Shown piece after piece: positions 24,216-32,330 of a stretch of 40,323 nucleotides of DNA. Origin of the DNA: Prochlorococcus sp. AG-347-M18 (lineage in GTDB: Bacteria; Cyanobacteriota; Cyanobacteriia; PCC-6307; Cyanobiaceae); NCBI GenBank assembly GCA_003281165.1, contig QCCT01000010.1, positions 1 through 40,323 on the forward strand, read 5' to 3'. A program made the position numbers and the translations under genes. Below the pieces are notes generated by a model that was not told the DNA's origin, made no database searches, and was given only the letters and a program-made list of their open reading frames with translations. Each line of letters opens with the position of its first letter. Position 1 is the stretch's first letter.

Positions 24216-24358
24216 TAAGCAGATTGGGATATATTGTTTTTCATATCTTCAATTTGGTTGATTAATTCATCTAACCATTCTGTATTATTTTCTGATTTTT
24301 TCTGAAAATATGTAATTTTAGGCTGATTGATTTCTAGTGTCTCATAATCTCCACTCAT
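24215..24358 (-). CDS. Very small protein, first gene of the metal operon
   Basis: A 47-residue acidic soluble protein (MSGDYETLEINQPKITYFQK, then NTEWLDELINQIEDMKNN). It opens a run of seven minus-strand genes joined by overlaps or short gaps and ending at 22334. No family is recognised. Confidence 0.55.
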   Translation of the reverse strand: MSGDYETLEINQPKITYFQKKSENNTEWLDELINQIEDMKNNISQSA

Positions 24359-24503
24359 AAATTCCCCCTAAATTTATACTCTGCATAATTTATCTAGAGA
24401 AATTATGCTCATCAATAGGCTCTAATACTTATTTGACTTTTGCTATGGGTAAAAAGTTATTTTTTTAATAGTATAAATATCAAGGAATTTATCTCCCCAA
24501 AAT

Positions 24504-24608
24504 ATGGCAACTAATGAAGAACTAGAAAAAAGAATTGAGACTTTAGAAAAAGAAGTACAACACCTAAAAGCTGTTCTGCAATATCAAATGAGAAATAAGA
24601 AAAATTGA
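24504..24608 (+). CDS. Very small coiled-coil protein
   Basis: A 34-residue ORF, MATNEELEKRIETLEKEVQH followed by LKAVLQYQMRN. The clear leucine/isoleucine heptad pattern suggests a short coiled coil. Too small for family assignment. Confidence 0.5.
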   Translation: MATNEELEKRIETLEKEVQHLKAVLQYQMRNKKN

Positions 24609-24788
24609 TTTATTCTTATTTTATAGAATTTTCTTCTGTTTAAATAAGCATTTTCTCTTAGTTGTTTTGGGTACCTAATGTCAAAGCTAAATATTAAAAA
24701 TTAGTCCATCATATTCACTTCAAAAAAAATAACTTTAATCATTGATATTCTGGACATATTTGTTTTTATAGATATAAAACTACTTAAT

Positions 24789-24905
24789 ATGATTAACTCA
24801 ATAGCTATTACATTGTTATTATTAGGCTCTTTAGTCGCTTACAAAAAACTCAACAGAAAGAAACGGCGATTTCACACACCACCTACAAATCAGCTTCCTA
24901 GTTGA
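24789..24905 (+). CDS. Very small membrane protein
   Basis: A 38-residue ORF with one membrane helix (SIAITLLLLGSLVAY) and a basic, Pro-containing tail (KKLNRKKRRFHTPPTNQ). The TM plus positive tail is typical of small thylakoid or plasma-membrane proteins. No family is recognised. Confidence 0.5.
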   Translation: MINSIAITLLLLGSLVAYKKLNRKKRRFHTPPTNQLPS

Positions 24906-24908
24906 AGA

Positions 24909-25022
24909 TTAAATCCCGTCTTCGTCTTCTCCAAACGGATTGTATCTAATATCCCAGATTAGAACTACTGCTATAGATAAAAGCAATAGACCAAAAATAA
25001 CTTGAGGAGGTGGAAATAACAT
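24909..25022 (-). CDS. Very small membrane protein
   Basis: A 37-residue ORF (MLFPPPQVIFGLLLLSIAVV, then LIWDIRYNPFGEDEDGI) with one membrane helix and an acidic C-terminus. Its length and shape recall small photosystem-type subunits, but I cannot match it to one. Preceded by an AG-rich stretch on the minus strand. Confidence 0.5.
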   Translation of the reverse strand: MLFPPPQVIFGLLLLSIAVVLIWDIRYNPFGEDEDGI

Positions 25023-25055
25023 CAATAAAAAATAACAATTATCAATAAGCTTTGC

Positions 25056-25223
25056 TTATGTAAATTTTAAAGGGTAATCGATATTCTTTGGTTCTAAATG
25101 TCTTACATAACATGCTGTTGTGCAATCTACTCCCTCACTATTGATGCTACAAGAAGTTATACATTCAAAAAAACTTTCCAAAGCATCGGAATCTTTAATA
25201 TTTGAATAAATGTCTTTATTCAT
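25056..25223 (-). CDS. Small twin-CX3C protein
   Basis: A 55-residue soluble protein with two CX3C motifs (CITSC and CTTAC) 12 residues apart, in a helix-turn-helix-like setting (ALESFFECITSCSINSEGVD). Similar small four-Cys proteins occur in picocyanobacteria; function unknown. I chose the ATG at 25223, preceded by GGAAGA, over an upstream in-frame ATG at 25256. Confidence 0.6.
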   Translation of the reverse strand: MNKDIYSNIKDSDALESFFECITSCSINSEGVDCTTACYVRHLEPKNIDYPLKFT

Positions 25224-25317
25224 GATTAATCTTCCATTCTGAATCTTATCTAGCAATTAATTTTTAATAATGTCAAATTTAAGGTAAAGTACCTATTCAC
25301 CATTTTTAAAAAAAAAA

Positions 25318-25419
25318 ACTGTTGAATCTATAAGTTTTCTTCCAACCCTCCTCTAGTAACTTCTTATATTCTTCTCTTGCAACTTTTAAAGTTTCTACTC
25401 TGCTACTTTCATAACTGGT
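25318..25419 (-). pseudogene. Decayed fragment related to the 28068 protein family
   Basis: An open stretch with no start codon codes for ESSRVETLKVAREEYKKLLE and then EGWKKT, closely like DLAREIYERLLSQGWRKT near the C-terminus of the protein at 28068. A stop codon lies directly upstream and a long T run follows, so it looks like the remaining 3' part of a lost gene. Confidence 0.4.
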
Positions 25420-25560
25420 TTATTTGATCTCTTAAGCACAAAACCATAACAGATTCAAATTGCATTGAACACAAAAGAGTTTTTGAAACTATCTTCAAAA
25501 GGTCTAAATAATTTAATCCTCGATTTTGCTTTATTTATTAAAATAAATTTTACAAAAAAT

Positions 25561-25747
25561 GGGCGTACGCTTCGCCCTAATCAAAAAGCAGGGACAATCC
25601 CCATCACCCAGCCTTTTTTAAATCTTAGCACTACATATGGTGTTTGTAAGCAATAAAAATTACCTATTGATGGGGTTGCTTGTTTATCTTTTATTTGTCA
25701 TTATAGGAGTCCCCATCACCTAGGCTCGTAAGAGTCTTTTTTTTTGT
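25561..25747. other. Stretch with repeated CCCCATCACC boxes and hairpins, possible ncRNA
   Basis: CCCCATCACC occurs at 25599 and 25711, each followed by an AGGCT/AGCCT-like box and a T run. The complement TGATGGGG lies between them at 25668, so it could pair with either copy. A hairpin GGGCG/CGCCC sits at 25561-25577, and GGCTC/GAGTC followed by nine T residues at 25723-25747 looks like a plus-strand terminator. No convincing ORF is present. Confidence 0.4.
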
Positions 25748-25849
25748 TATTCCGTTGTTAAAGCTTATCCCTTTTTAAATTAGTGTTTAAAGACTTTTGA
25801 TTTAATTTTTAAATTCGATAATTAATAATAAAACAAAATAATTTTATTC

Positions 25850-26161
25850 ATGCAAACTTACATCATACACTGGCAATTCCCAGATCAAGAAAGTCATATG
25901 CAAGGTGCAGAGACTTTCGCGGGTTTTGTGGAAGGAGGATGCCAAGGTGATGAATTTGATGGGTTTAAAGTTCTTAATCGAGTAGTAAATCCCGAAGGAG
26001 CTAATGGGTGGGCAATAGTTGAATCTTCAAACCATCAGAACATTTGGAAATGGAGTAGTATTTGGGTTGATAATTTTGGCGTAGAAATTGAAGTAACTCC
26101 AGTTTTAACAGACCAAGAATTTCTCTCAGTCCATAAAGAGATTGCAGCAGCCTCGAACTAA
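25850..26161 (+). CDS. DUF3303 family protein
   Basis: A 103-residue soluble protein with the DUF3303 pattern: YIIHWQFPDQESHMQGAETF near the start, GFKVLNRVVNPEGANGWAIV, then IWKWSSIWVDNFGVEIEVTP and a C-terminal helix. The family looks like a dimeric ferredoxin-like fold; function unknown. It stands alone on the plus strand. Confidence 0.82.
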   Translation: MQTYIIHWQFPDQESHMQGAETFAGFVEGGCQGDEFDGFKVLNRVVNPEGANGWAIVESSNHQNIWKWSSIWVDNFGVEIEVTPVLTDQEFLSVHKEIAAASN

Positions 26162-26222
26162 TATTTAATCTATTAAGTGTTTGACAATCGATCTAATATA
26201 GAGAGATATTACAATTTTATTT

Positions 26223-26389
26223 ATGGGAAAATTTTCTTCGCAAGAAATTGAAAGTCAATATAATTTGATAAAAAGCTTTTGGCTGAACCTAAAAAATATA
26301 AAGATGCTATAGATGCAATGAAGAAAGATATCGCGTATATGCCCTTAGAACTAAAGAGAAAACTAGAGGAAGAAAATATTACTTTATGA
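26223..26389 (+). pseudogene. Small gene broken by a one-base frameshift
   Basis: The frame from ATG 26223 reads MGKFSSQEIESQYNLIK, then turns into a short nonsense tail. Shifting by one base at the A run near 26270 restores a sensible continuation (LLAEPKKYKDAIDAMKKDIA, then LKRKLEEENITL) to a stop at 26389. One missing A in that run explains it. It may be a true mutation or an assembly error. Confidence 0.55.
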
Positions 26390-26456
26390 ATGAAACGTAA
26401 ACAACATATATCATGATCGTTAATTTTTAAAATTATTTATTAGCTATTCTCGTAAA

Positions 26457-26621
26457 CTAACCTAGAGAATCTAGATCTCTTCTATAGTGGACAGTATTTG
26501 CCTCATCTTTTGGACACTTCTGTTCTCTCATTAAATCTGCAAGAGTTGGAAAATCGTTTGCATTATCAAGATCTTTAGTATTTTTATCTTGAATCGCGAA
26601 TGGTGATTTTTTTAAATTCAT
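26457..26621 (-). CDS. Small soluble protein, unknown function
   Basis: A 54-residue acidic protein (MNLKKSPFAIQDKNTKDLDN, later TLADLMREQKCPKDEANTVH). It is placed 11 bp after the 26633 gene in the same direction, so the two probably share a transcript. No family is recognised. Confidence 0.55.
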   Translation of the reverse strand: MNLKKSPFAIQDKNTKDLDNANDFPTLADLMREQKCPKDEANTVHYRRDLDSLG

Positions 26622-26632
26622 GCTTAATTTCC

Positions 26633-26818
26633 TCAAAATTTTTGTTGGATTCTGATTACAGATCCAGGATTGTCATGTACGTAAGAGTTGAATTCTCTTG
26701 CAAGCATTAGGCAATCGTATGCATCACGTGCATAGAAGCCGACTTCATGTGTGTTATTTGATGAATCTTTGTAACTCAACACATATTTATTACAAGATCT
26801 GATCGGCGTTGAAGGCAT
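26633..26818 (-). CDS. Small soluble protein, unknown function
   Basis: A 61-residue protein (SCNKYVLSYKDSSNNTHEVG, then FYARDAYDCLMLAREF and a C-terminal VIRIQQKF). The strand-helix-strand look suggests a small folded domain with two Cys residues. It lies upstream of the 26457 gene on the minus strand. Function unknown. Confidence 0.6.
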   Translation of the reverse strand: MPSTPIRSCNKYVLSYKDSSNNTHEVGFYARDAYDCLMLAREFNSYVHDNPGSVIRIQQKF

Positions 26819-27061
26819 TTAATTTATTTCTATTACTACTAAGTTCTAACTAGGTATGCTGATCAATCGACTAATAAAAATGTACGGTTTAAGGCACAAA
26901 CATATACGGATAGAGGACCAACAACTACATTTAAAAATGGATATAATAATTTAGTTAAAATTAGAAAGATAATATTTTTGATACTTTTATAATATTTTTT
27001 CGATAGTTAGTTTTTTGCAGGTAACTTTATTATCAACGCTATTGCTTTATAAATACATTAA

Positions 27062-27208
27062 TTATCTTGCTAAATTAATGTGCTCTAGATTATAAATATA
27101 TTTTTCACCATCATCATCACCATCGTCATCATCATGGAAGGAAGAGATTAATACATAAACTCCACCAAATCCCATTAGCATTGATAAATATAGAATTGGA
27201 TCTGTCAT
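27062..27208 (-). CDS. Small membrane protein with an Asp-rich tail
   Basis: A 48-residue ORF: a membrane helix (ILYLSMLMGFGGVYVLISSF) followed by HDDDDGDDDGE and a short tail. The Asp cluster comes from GAT/GAC repeats and could bind cations. No family is recognised. Confidence 0.5.
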   Translation of the reverse strand: MTDPILYLSMLMGFGGVYVLISSFHDDDDGDDDGEKYIYNLEHINLAR

Positions 27209-27396
27209 TAAATAATTTTGAAACATTCAAATTAAATTTGAGGAAGCTTTTCAATATCTATATTTTCTTTTAATTATTAAGATGAAAAACTTTCTACTAT
27301 CAAAAATTGTTTTTATTTGAGAAAACCTAAAGTAGATTTAAAATAAGGTAAATATATTATTTTTTTAAGTATCTTTTAAAAAGATTTTTAAAATCA

Positions 27397-28035
27397 ATGT
27401 GTGGAAGATTTGAGCTGAAAACTAAATTTGAGAATTTGCCAACGGTTTTGAAACAAGACTATCCAATTGGACTTGATTCTAAATACGAGACTCAAAATCT
27501 AATAAGACCTAATGATCCTGTTCTTGTAATTAAAAACGAAGGAAGAATTAAAACTACTTTTATGACCTGGGGCTTTATTAATCCTTGGGCGAAAGACCCA
27601 TTTGATAAAGAAAGACCAAGACCATTTAATGCAAGATCAGAAACCGTCGAAGAAAAAAAATTATTTAGTGGAAGTTGGAAACATAAAAGGTGTCTAATAC
27701 CTGCAAGTGGTTTTTTTGAAAAAAAATATCGTGTTCGAAAAGCGAATAATGAGACTTTTTGGTTGGGAGGAATTTGGAGTAAGTGGATTTCACCAGATGG
27801 AGCAGAACTTGAGAGTTGCTGTGTTTTAACAACTGAACCAAATGATTTAATTAAACCTTTACATCACCGCATGCCTGTAATCGTACCTAATGGTTATGAA
27901 GAACAATGGACAGAGCAAGTTAAAGATGTAGATGAATTAAAAGGGTTATTTCCAATCATGATGGGTTGGTCTCCCGTTGGTTGGCTAGTAGAAGATGTAA
28001 AGAAAAAAGAAATTGATCAAATGAGTTTGTTTTAA
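27397..28035 (+). CDS. SRAP domain protein (YedK/HMCES type)
   Basis: A 212-residue protein of the SOS response-associated peptidase family. It starts MCGRFE, so Cys2 becomes the N-terminal nucleophile after Met removal. RPFNARSET supplies Asn78, IPASGFFE supplies Glu108 and LHHRMPVI supplies His156, which are the conserved active-site residues. Family members form a covalent thiazolidine link with abasic sites in single-stranded DNA and so protect replication forks. It is a complete copy of normal length, followed 32 bp later by the 28068 gene on the same strand. Confidence 0.93.
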   Translation: MCGRFELKTKFENLPTVLKQDYPIGLDSKYETQNLIRPNDPVLVIKNEGRIKTTFMTWGFINPWAKDPFDKERPRPFNARSETVEEKKLFSGSWKHKRCLIPASGFFEKKYRVRKANNETFWLGGIWSKWISPDGAELESCCVLTTEPNDLIKPLHHRMPVIVPNGYEEQWTEQVKDVDELKGLFPIMMGWSPVGWLVEDVKKKEIDQMSLF

Positions 28036-28067
28036 ATGAAAAGCTTACTAATCCCAAAGTTAGATTA

Positions 28068-28325
28068 ATGGAAAAATCATATTGGTTGATTAATTCAGAT
28101 AAAACAGAGGTGAAAAGATTTAAAAAAAACGATAAAAGTATTAATGGAGTATTTGAGTATATTTTTGTGGATACTGGTAAAATAATTGGTGCTTTAGGAA
28201 ACGAACCTCCTATAATGACAACTTCAATTTCCGTAGATATAGATTTGGCTAGAGAAATTTATGAAAGATTACTTTCTCAGGGATGGAGGAAAACTGAAGA
28301 AATTTGGACAAGAAAAAAGAGCTAA
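28068..28325 (+). CDS. Small soluble protein, unknown function
   Basis: An 85-residue protein (MEKSYWLINSDKTEVKRFKK, later ISVDIDLAREIYERLLSQGW). The C-terminal pattern AR-x-x-Y-x-x-LL-x-x-GW-x-KT recurs in the decayed fragment at 25318, so it belongs to a small family. It may share a transcript with the SRAP gene. Function unknown. Confidence 0.6.
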   Translation: MEKSYWLINSDKTEVKRFKKNDKSINGVFEYIFVDTGKIIGALGNEPPIMTTSISVDIDLAREIYERLLSQGWRKTEEIWTRKKS

Positions 28326-28508
28326 TGCTGCACCATTAAGTCTTTAATTCATAAACTTTTTTTATTAATTTTGAAAACTAAAGAGAAATAATAATTAAGC
28401 ATTACAATCTACTGCTATGATGGCAATTTTGACCACTTTCATTGCAATCAACTTTTAGAAAAAAAATATAAAAAAATTCCGTAAACTTTTGGATTGAAAA
28501 TATTTAAT

Positions 28509-29114
28509 TTATGATTTGCCAAATTTCAATGCATAAGATGAAGCTTTGCACCAAAAATTTAACCAACATGCGATGCCAAGAAATTTAAACCACTCTTCAA
28601 TTAATTGTGTTAACTCGTAACTTTGATTAAATATCTGTTGTATCACTCCGTCAAAAAATATTGATAAGCCAAGGAATAATATTGAAATTACCAAGTTAAA
28701 AATTCCAATTTTTTTTAAAATCATTCGAAATCTAACTAATAAAAAAATTGAAATTGCTAGATATGTTAAGTTAAGAAAATCTGGACCTACATAACGATCA
28801 TGAAGTAAAAAGAAATCATCAATACAAAGCAGGCCTGAGAATAACCCTCCAAGTAAAAGTAATTTAGATAACTCTCTATTAATGCTCTTCGAGAAAGATG
28901 TAAAAAAACAAATAGATGAAGCTGCTCCCCATAACAAAATCCCAATATTTGAAATCATTCCAACTCCAATTGGATATCCACAGGTTTGAGCAAGATCTCT
29001 AATAACGAGGCTAAGTTTGATGTTGTGAATATAAGAGACATATAAAATTGCTACATATAAAATTGAAGAAGGTAATATTGAAAAATAAAACAATTTAATT
29101 GGGAATTTAATCAT
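28509..29114 (-). CDS. Polytopic membrane protein, unknown function
   Basis: A 201-residue protein with about six membrane helices. Charged residues cluster in one loop (CIDDFFLLHDRYVGPDF) and near the end (QLIEEWFKFLGIACWLNFW), which could form a polar site inside the membrane. No family is recognised. It stands alone and points away from rluF. Confidence 0.6.
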   Translation of the reverse strand: MIKFPIKLFYFSILPSSILYVAILYVSYIHNIKLSLVIRDLAQTCGYPIGVGMISNIGILLWGAASSICFFTSFSKSINRELSKLLLLGGLFSGLLCIDDFFLLHDRYVGPDFLNLTYLAISIFLLVRFRMILKKIGIFNLVISILFLGLSIFFDGVIQQIFNQSYELTQLIEEWFKFLGIACWLNFWCKASSYALKFGKS

Positions 29115-29437
29115 ATTATTTTTGTTTAATTATCATTATTTTAATTTCTGAATGAATATCACGACTAGTCTTTCATCATTTGAATATTAATCGTTAATTT
29201 TTTTAAAAGAATTTCTTTTCATACAATCTATATTTCTATAAAACTATTACCTCATTGATTATTTTTTGCTATTCCTAAAATTGTGACATCAAGAAATATT
29301 ATTGATATTTATGAAATAAATGTTTTTGTGACTTATATGGTTAGTGAGTAATGAAGTTTAAATTTTTAACGAAATCATCCCTATCTGTTACATATTTGTT
29401 CTCATATTTAAGATAAATAAAAGGTAAATTTGACAAA
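29115..29437. other. Divergent intergenic region before rluF
   Basis: About 320 bp of AT-rich DNA with no supported gene. It must hold the promoters for rluF and for the 28509 membrane protein. No clear operator is visible. Confidence 0.5.
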
Positions 29438-30160
29438 ATGGCGACCAGAATTAATAAATATTTAAGTGAACTAGGTTACTGCTCTAGAAGAAGAGCAGAT
29501 AGATTAATTGAGGAAGGAAAAGTTACGATAAATGGTAAGGTTCCTGAAATAGGTACTAAGGTAGATGATTGTGATCTAGTAGAAGTTGAAGGTAAAAGAA
29601 TAGAAAAATCAACAAAACAAAAAAAAATTTACTTAGCCTTTAATAAACCAGTCGGAATTGTTTGTACAACTAATAGAGAAGTAGAACCTGATAATATTAT
29701 AGATTTCATCAAATATCCTAAAAGGATATTTCCCATTGGAAGATTGGATAAGTGGAGTGAAGGATTAATTTTTTTAACTAACGATGGAGATATTGTAAAT
29801 AAAATACTTAGAGCGAGAAATAATCATGAAAAAGAATATATCGTAAGCGTTAATCGTCCTATTAATAGGGAATTTATTCAAAGCATGAGTAATGGTATTG
29901 AAATACTAGAAACTATTACTAAGAATTGTTTTGTAAAGCAAATGGGGGCAAAAAAATTTAAAATCATCCTTACTGAAGGACTTAACCGTCAGATCAGGAG
30001 AATGTGTGAGTCTTTAGGCTACAGAGTCCAATCACTAAAGCGGGTAAGGATTATGAATATTAAGTTAGATCTGCCAGTAGGAAAATATCGTGAATTCACC
30101 AAAAAAGAACTTTTGGAATTAGATAAATTGCTCGAAAACTCTTCAAAAATATCTGATTAA
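29438..30160 (+). CDS. rluF: 23S rRNA pseudouridine synthase RluF type
   Basis: A 240-residue enzyme with an N-terminal S4 RNA-binding domain (about 1-50, RINKYLSELGYCSRRRADRL) and a catalytic domain. The catalytic Asp is Asp104 in GRLDKWSEGLIFLTNDGD. The stretches ILRARNNHEKEYIV and EGLNRQIRRMCESLGYRV match E. coli RluF better than RsuA or RluB, and RluF modifies U2604 in 23S rRNA. It is a single gene, and the first tRNA remnant of the island begins about 130 bp beyond it. Confidence 0.9.
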   Translation: MATRINKYLSELGYCSRRRADRLIEEGKVTINGKVPEIGTKVDDCDLVEVEGKRIEKSTKQKKIYLAFNKPVGIVCTTNREVEPDNIIDFIKYPKRIFPIGRLDKWSEGLIFLTNDGDIVNKILRARNNHEKEYIVSVNRPINREFIQSMSNGIEILETITKNCFVKQMGAKKFKIILTEGLNRQIRRMCESLGYRVQSLKRVRIMNIKLDLPVGKYREFTKKELLELDKLLENSSKISD

Positions 30161-30287
30161 TTAAAATTTCCCTATTAATTGGCTTAAGAAGATTATATTT
30201 GTTCACATAATTTCTAGATAAAAATTGGCCAATTAGATATAGACATTAAGGGAAACCTCTCCACAAAGCTTGATTACTAGACCTTTG

Positions 30288-30332
30288 GCGTATGAACCTG
30301 CGACCTAGTGCACTGTAAGAACTAGATCGTAT
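30288..30332 (-). pseudogene. tRNA 3'-half remnant (fragment B)
   Basis: GAACCTGCGACCTAGTGC at 30294-30311 is an exact 18-nt copy of the T-arm/variable/anticodon-stem segment of the intact tRNA-Pro at 37442. The anticodon loop and the remaining parts have changed, so no tRNA can fold. It marks the left side of the island-like region. Confidence 0.7.
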
Positions 30333-30402
30333 TTCCTAATACATTCATTGATTAATATCTGAATTAAAATAAATCCCTGTTTAGCTATTTTTTATTTTAA
30401 TT

Positions 30403-30666
30403 TTGAACACACTCATTATTTCAACTTTTAGCTGTTCATTTGAAGAATTTAAGAATGATGTAAGCACATTATTTCTTGAAGATATGTGCAAGGAATTTGT
30501 CACTGATTATGAGTTCGTAAAAGTCAGTGATCATAAATCTCATTCATTAATGAACTGTACTAACTAAGAAAAATTAGGTGCAGTTATGGAAGATCCATTT
30601 GTTACAGAATGGGATAAAAAAAATAATTGTAAAGATACCGTATATTCCATTGAACTTGTTGAATAA
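30403..30666 (+). pseudogene. Small exported-protein gene interrupted by an in-frame stop
   Basis: A frame from TTG 30403 reads MNTLIISTFSCSFEEFKNDV to SLMNCTN and stops at TAA 30565. The same frame then goes on for 32 sensible codons (EKLGAVMEDPFVTEWDKKNN, then CKDTVYSIELVE) to a TAA at 30664. A single change, for example CAA to TAA, would explain this. The start resembles a lipoprotein or signal sequence. It lies directly after the tRNA remnant. Confidence 0.5.
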
Positions 30667-30758
30667 ATTAAATGCCTAAAACCTTCCTTCAAAATTATCT
30701 TTCTAACCTATTTAGCCTTTTTAGTTTCTAAGATGGTTGAAATTATATTTCTAAAACA

Positions 30759-31016
30759 ATGATTGAAAAAAAAGAAGATAATATCCGAAGTGAAAGCTAT
30801 TACCCAGATAGTAATTATTATCTTGACCAGGATAATACTCCTAAGAAGACGCTAGTTTCAGAAGATCAAATATCCAATATGGGTGAAAATTTTGAATGGC
30901 CAAATAGCTATTGGTATATTGCGGAAAGAACAAATGGAAGGCTGGCAATGATAGGCTTTATGGCTGTCATTATTAACTACACCTTATTTGGATGGATAGC
31001 ATATCCTATCCTCTAA
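30759..31016 (+). CDS. hli: High-light-inducible protein (Hli), 85 residues
   Basis: A long polar N-terminal part of about 50 residues is followed by the Hli helix (AERTNGRLAMIGFMAVIINY) and the ending FGWIAYPIL. The AERTNGR...NY...FGWI pattern is closest to the 42-residue Hli at 8424, so the two belong to the same subgroup. The next gene starts directly at the following base. Role: photoprotection in the thylakoid. Confidence 0.92.
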   Translation: MIEKKEDNIRSESYYPDSNYYLDQDNTPKKTLVSEDQISNMGENFEWPNSYWYIAERTNGRLAMIGFMAVIINYTLFGWIAYPIL

Positions 31017-31244
31017 ATGAGTAATTCTAATTTTGATAAAAATGGTTTAGATAATTCTGGAACGCATTGGCTTCAATATGCTGCTTTTGTTGTAACAGCA
31101 TTTGCTATTTATTTTGTTTGGGCATTTTTCAATCATGCTGGTTTCCACCATTTCGCTTTAAAAATATTCAAGTTTTGGAATTGCAATGGATATAACCCTC
31201 TTAGCTATTGTGTAATTCGTTGGAAAGTAGACTTTTATCCGTAA
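31017..31244 (+). CDS. Small membrane protein next to hli
   Basis: A 75-residue protein; its ATG follows the hli stop without a gap, so the two are co-translated. One membrane helix (LQYAAFVVTAFAIYFVWAFF) is followed by a His-containing segment (NHAGFHHFALK). The C-terminal 25 residues look irregular and might come from an old frameshift. No family is recognised. Confidence 0.55.
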   Translation: MSNSNFDKNGLDNSGTHWLQYAAFVVTAFAIYFVWAFFNHAGFHHFALKIFKFWNCNGYNPLSYCVIRWKVDFYP

Positions 31245-31534
31245 AATAGCCTCTATATTTTATAGATTTTTCTTGTAAAACTAAGCAACATGAACAAGCA
31301 AAGTGCAGCAAGGTACTGCGAATACTCTCTCAAAGCTCGCCCAGTCTTATTTCCAATCTATATCTAATTTCTTGCTTATTTTTGCAAAGTTTGTTGCGAC
31401 AAATAAAGTAATATTTGTCTGCGAAATATTATTTAAAAAGAATTTAACAAGCATTTTATACGAGGTATTGATCTATTTAAATCAATAAAAATTTGAGAAA
31501 TGGAATATAGTTTTAGGAAATTACGAGGAAAATT

Positions 31535-31660
31535 TTGGAATCATTTGATTACTTCGAATATCTAAATTCAATATCATTTCATCCACCTGTAATGATAATA
31601 ACTACTTTATTATTCTTTTATATAAGAAAAAAATTTTTATTAGCTGGCAAAAAACATTAG
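31535..31660 (+). CDS. Very small membrane protein
   Basis: A 41-residue ORF from TTG 31535 with GAGG about 8 nt before it. The protein (ESFDYFEYLNSISFHPPVMI, then ITTLLFFYIRKKFLL) has one membrane helix and a basic end. No family is recognised. Confidence 0.45.
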   Translation: MESFDYFEYLNSISFHPPVMIITTLLFFYIRKKFLLAGKKH

Positions 31661-31748
31661 CAATCTATTTAATATTTATATTTTTGAATGAGTCAAAAAT
31701 TAAATAAACAAAGCAAGTAATAAAAACAATTACATATATAGAATCCAT

Positions 31749-32117
31749 TTAGCTTACCGTTGTTATTGAACTGCTTAATCCATAAGTGAGAAAAATAAAA
31801 CTTGCAAAAGTAACTCCAATCATTACTGTTGTGTAGAGTTTATTTAGTTTGAAATTATTACTTGCAGATGAAAAGTCTGCAATAACTAAACTTTTCATTG
31901 AATACTTATCTCTATTTCGGAAATTATTGCTGTTAACCAAACTGCCTAAAATTGGATCTGTAGAAACTTTTATTTCTTGATTGATAACAGAATTTAAACC
32001 TTTATCTTCATTGAAGAATCTTGGAAACATGTATGTATGCCATAAAGCAATTATTGCCACCCAAAAAACTAAACTAACTCCTGCAAAACCAAAAAGTAAG
32101 AATCTAAAGGTTTCCAT
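31749..32117 (-). CDS. Small membrane protein, unknown function
   Basis: A 122-residue protein with an N-terminal membrane helix (FLLFGFAGVSLVFWVAIIAL), a polar middle (about 40-90) and a C-terminal helix (TTVMIGVTFASFIFLTYGL). It is divergent from the PsbY/PsbF-like genes, with which it shares a 213-bp promoter region. No family is recognised. Confidence 0.55.
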   Translation of the reverse strand: METFRFLLFGFAGVSLVFWVAIIALWHTYMFPRFFNEDKGLNSVINQEIKVSTDPILGSLVNSNNFRNRDKYSMKSLVIADFSSASNNFKLNKLYTTVMIGVTFASFIFLTYGLSSSITTVS

Positions 32118-32330
32118 ATTTTTTTTTAATTAAATAAAATCTACATTAAAAAAATATCTAAATATCGTAATCCAAAAAAATATACTTTAAATAAATCAAT
32201 TAATCATTTCATGATGTTACTAATGATTAGAAACAATGTTATTAGGGGTTTTTCTTTAAATATAAGTTAATGATCAAATCATTTATTTAACAAAAAAAGA
32301 CAAAATAATAATCAAATTTACTTTTTAGAA

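Noticed and set aside
25465..25656. 63-codon plus-strand ORF starting TTG
   Set aside because: It crosses the GGGCG hairpin and the CCCCATCACC box; no ribosome binding site, and the region looks like RNA or decay.
26860..26995. Open stretch reading RFKAQTYTDRGPTTTFKNGY
   Set aside because: It looks a little like a protein, but the frame has no usable start codon after an upstream stop and is short; could be a remnant.
31303..31488. 61-codon plus-strand ORF starting GTG, and an overlapping 26-codon ATG frame at 31290
   Set aside because: No ribosome binding site, no recognisable motif, and the two frames overlap each other; kept as non-coding.
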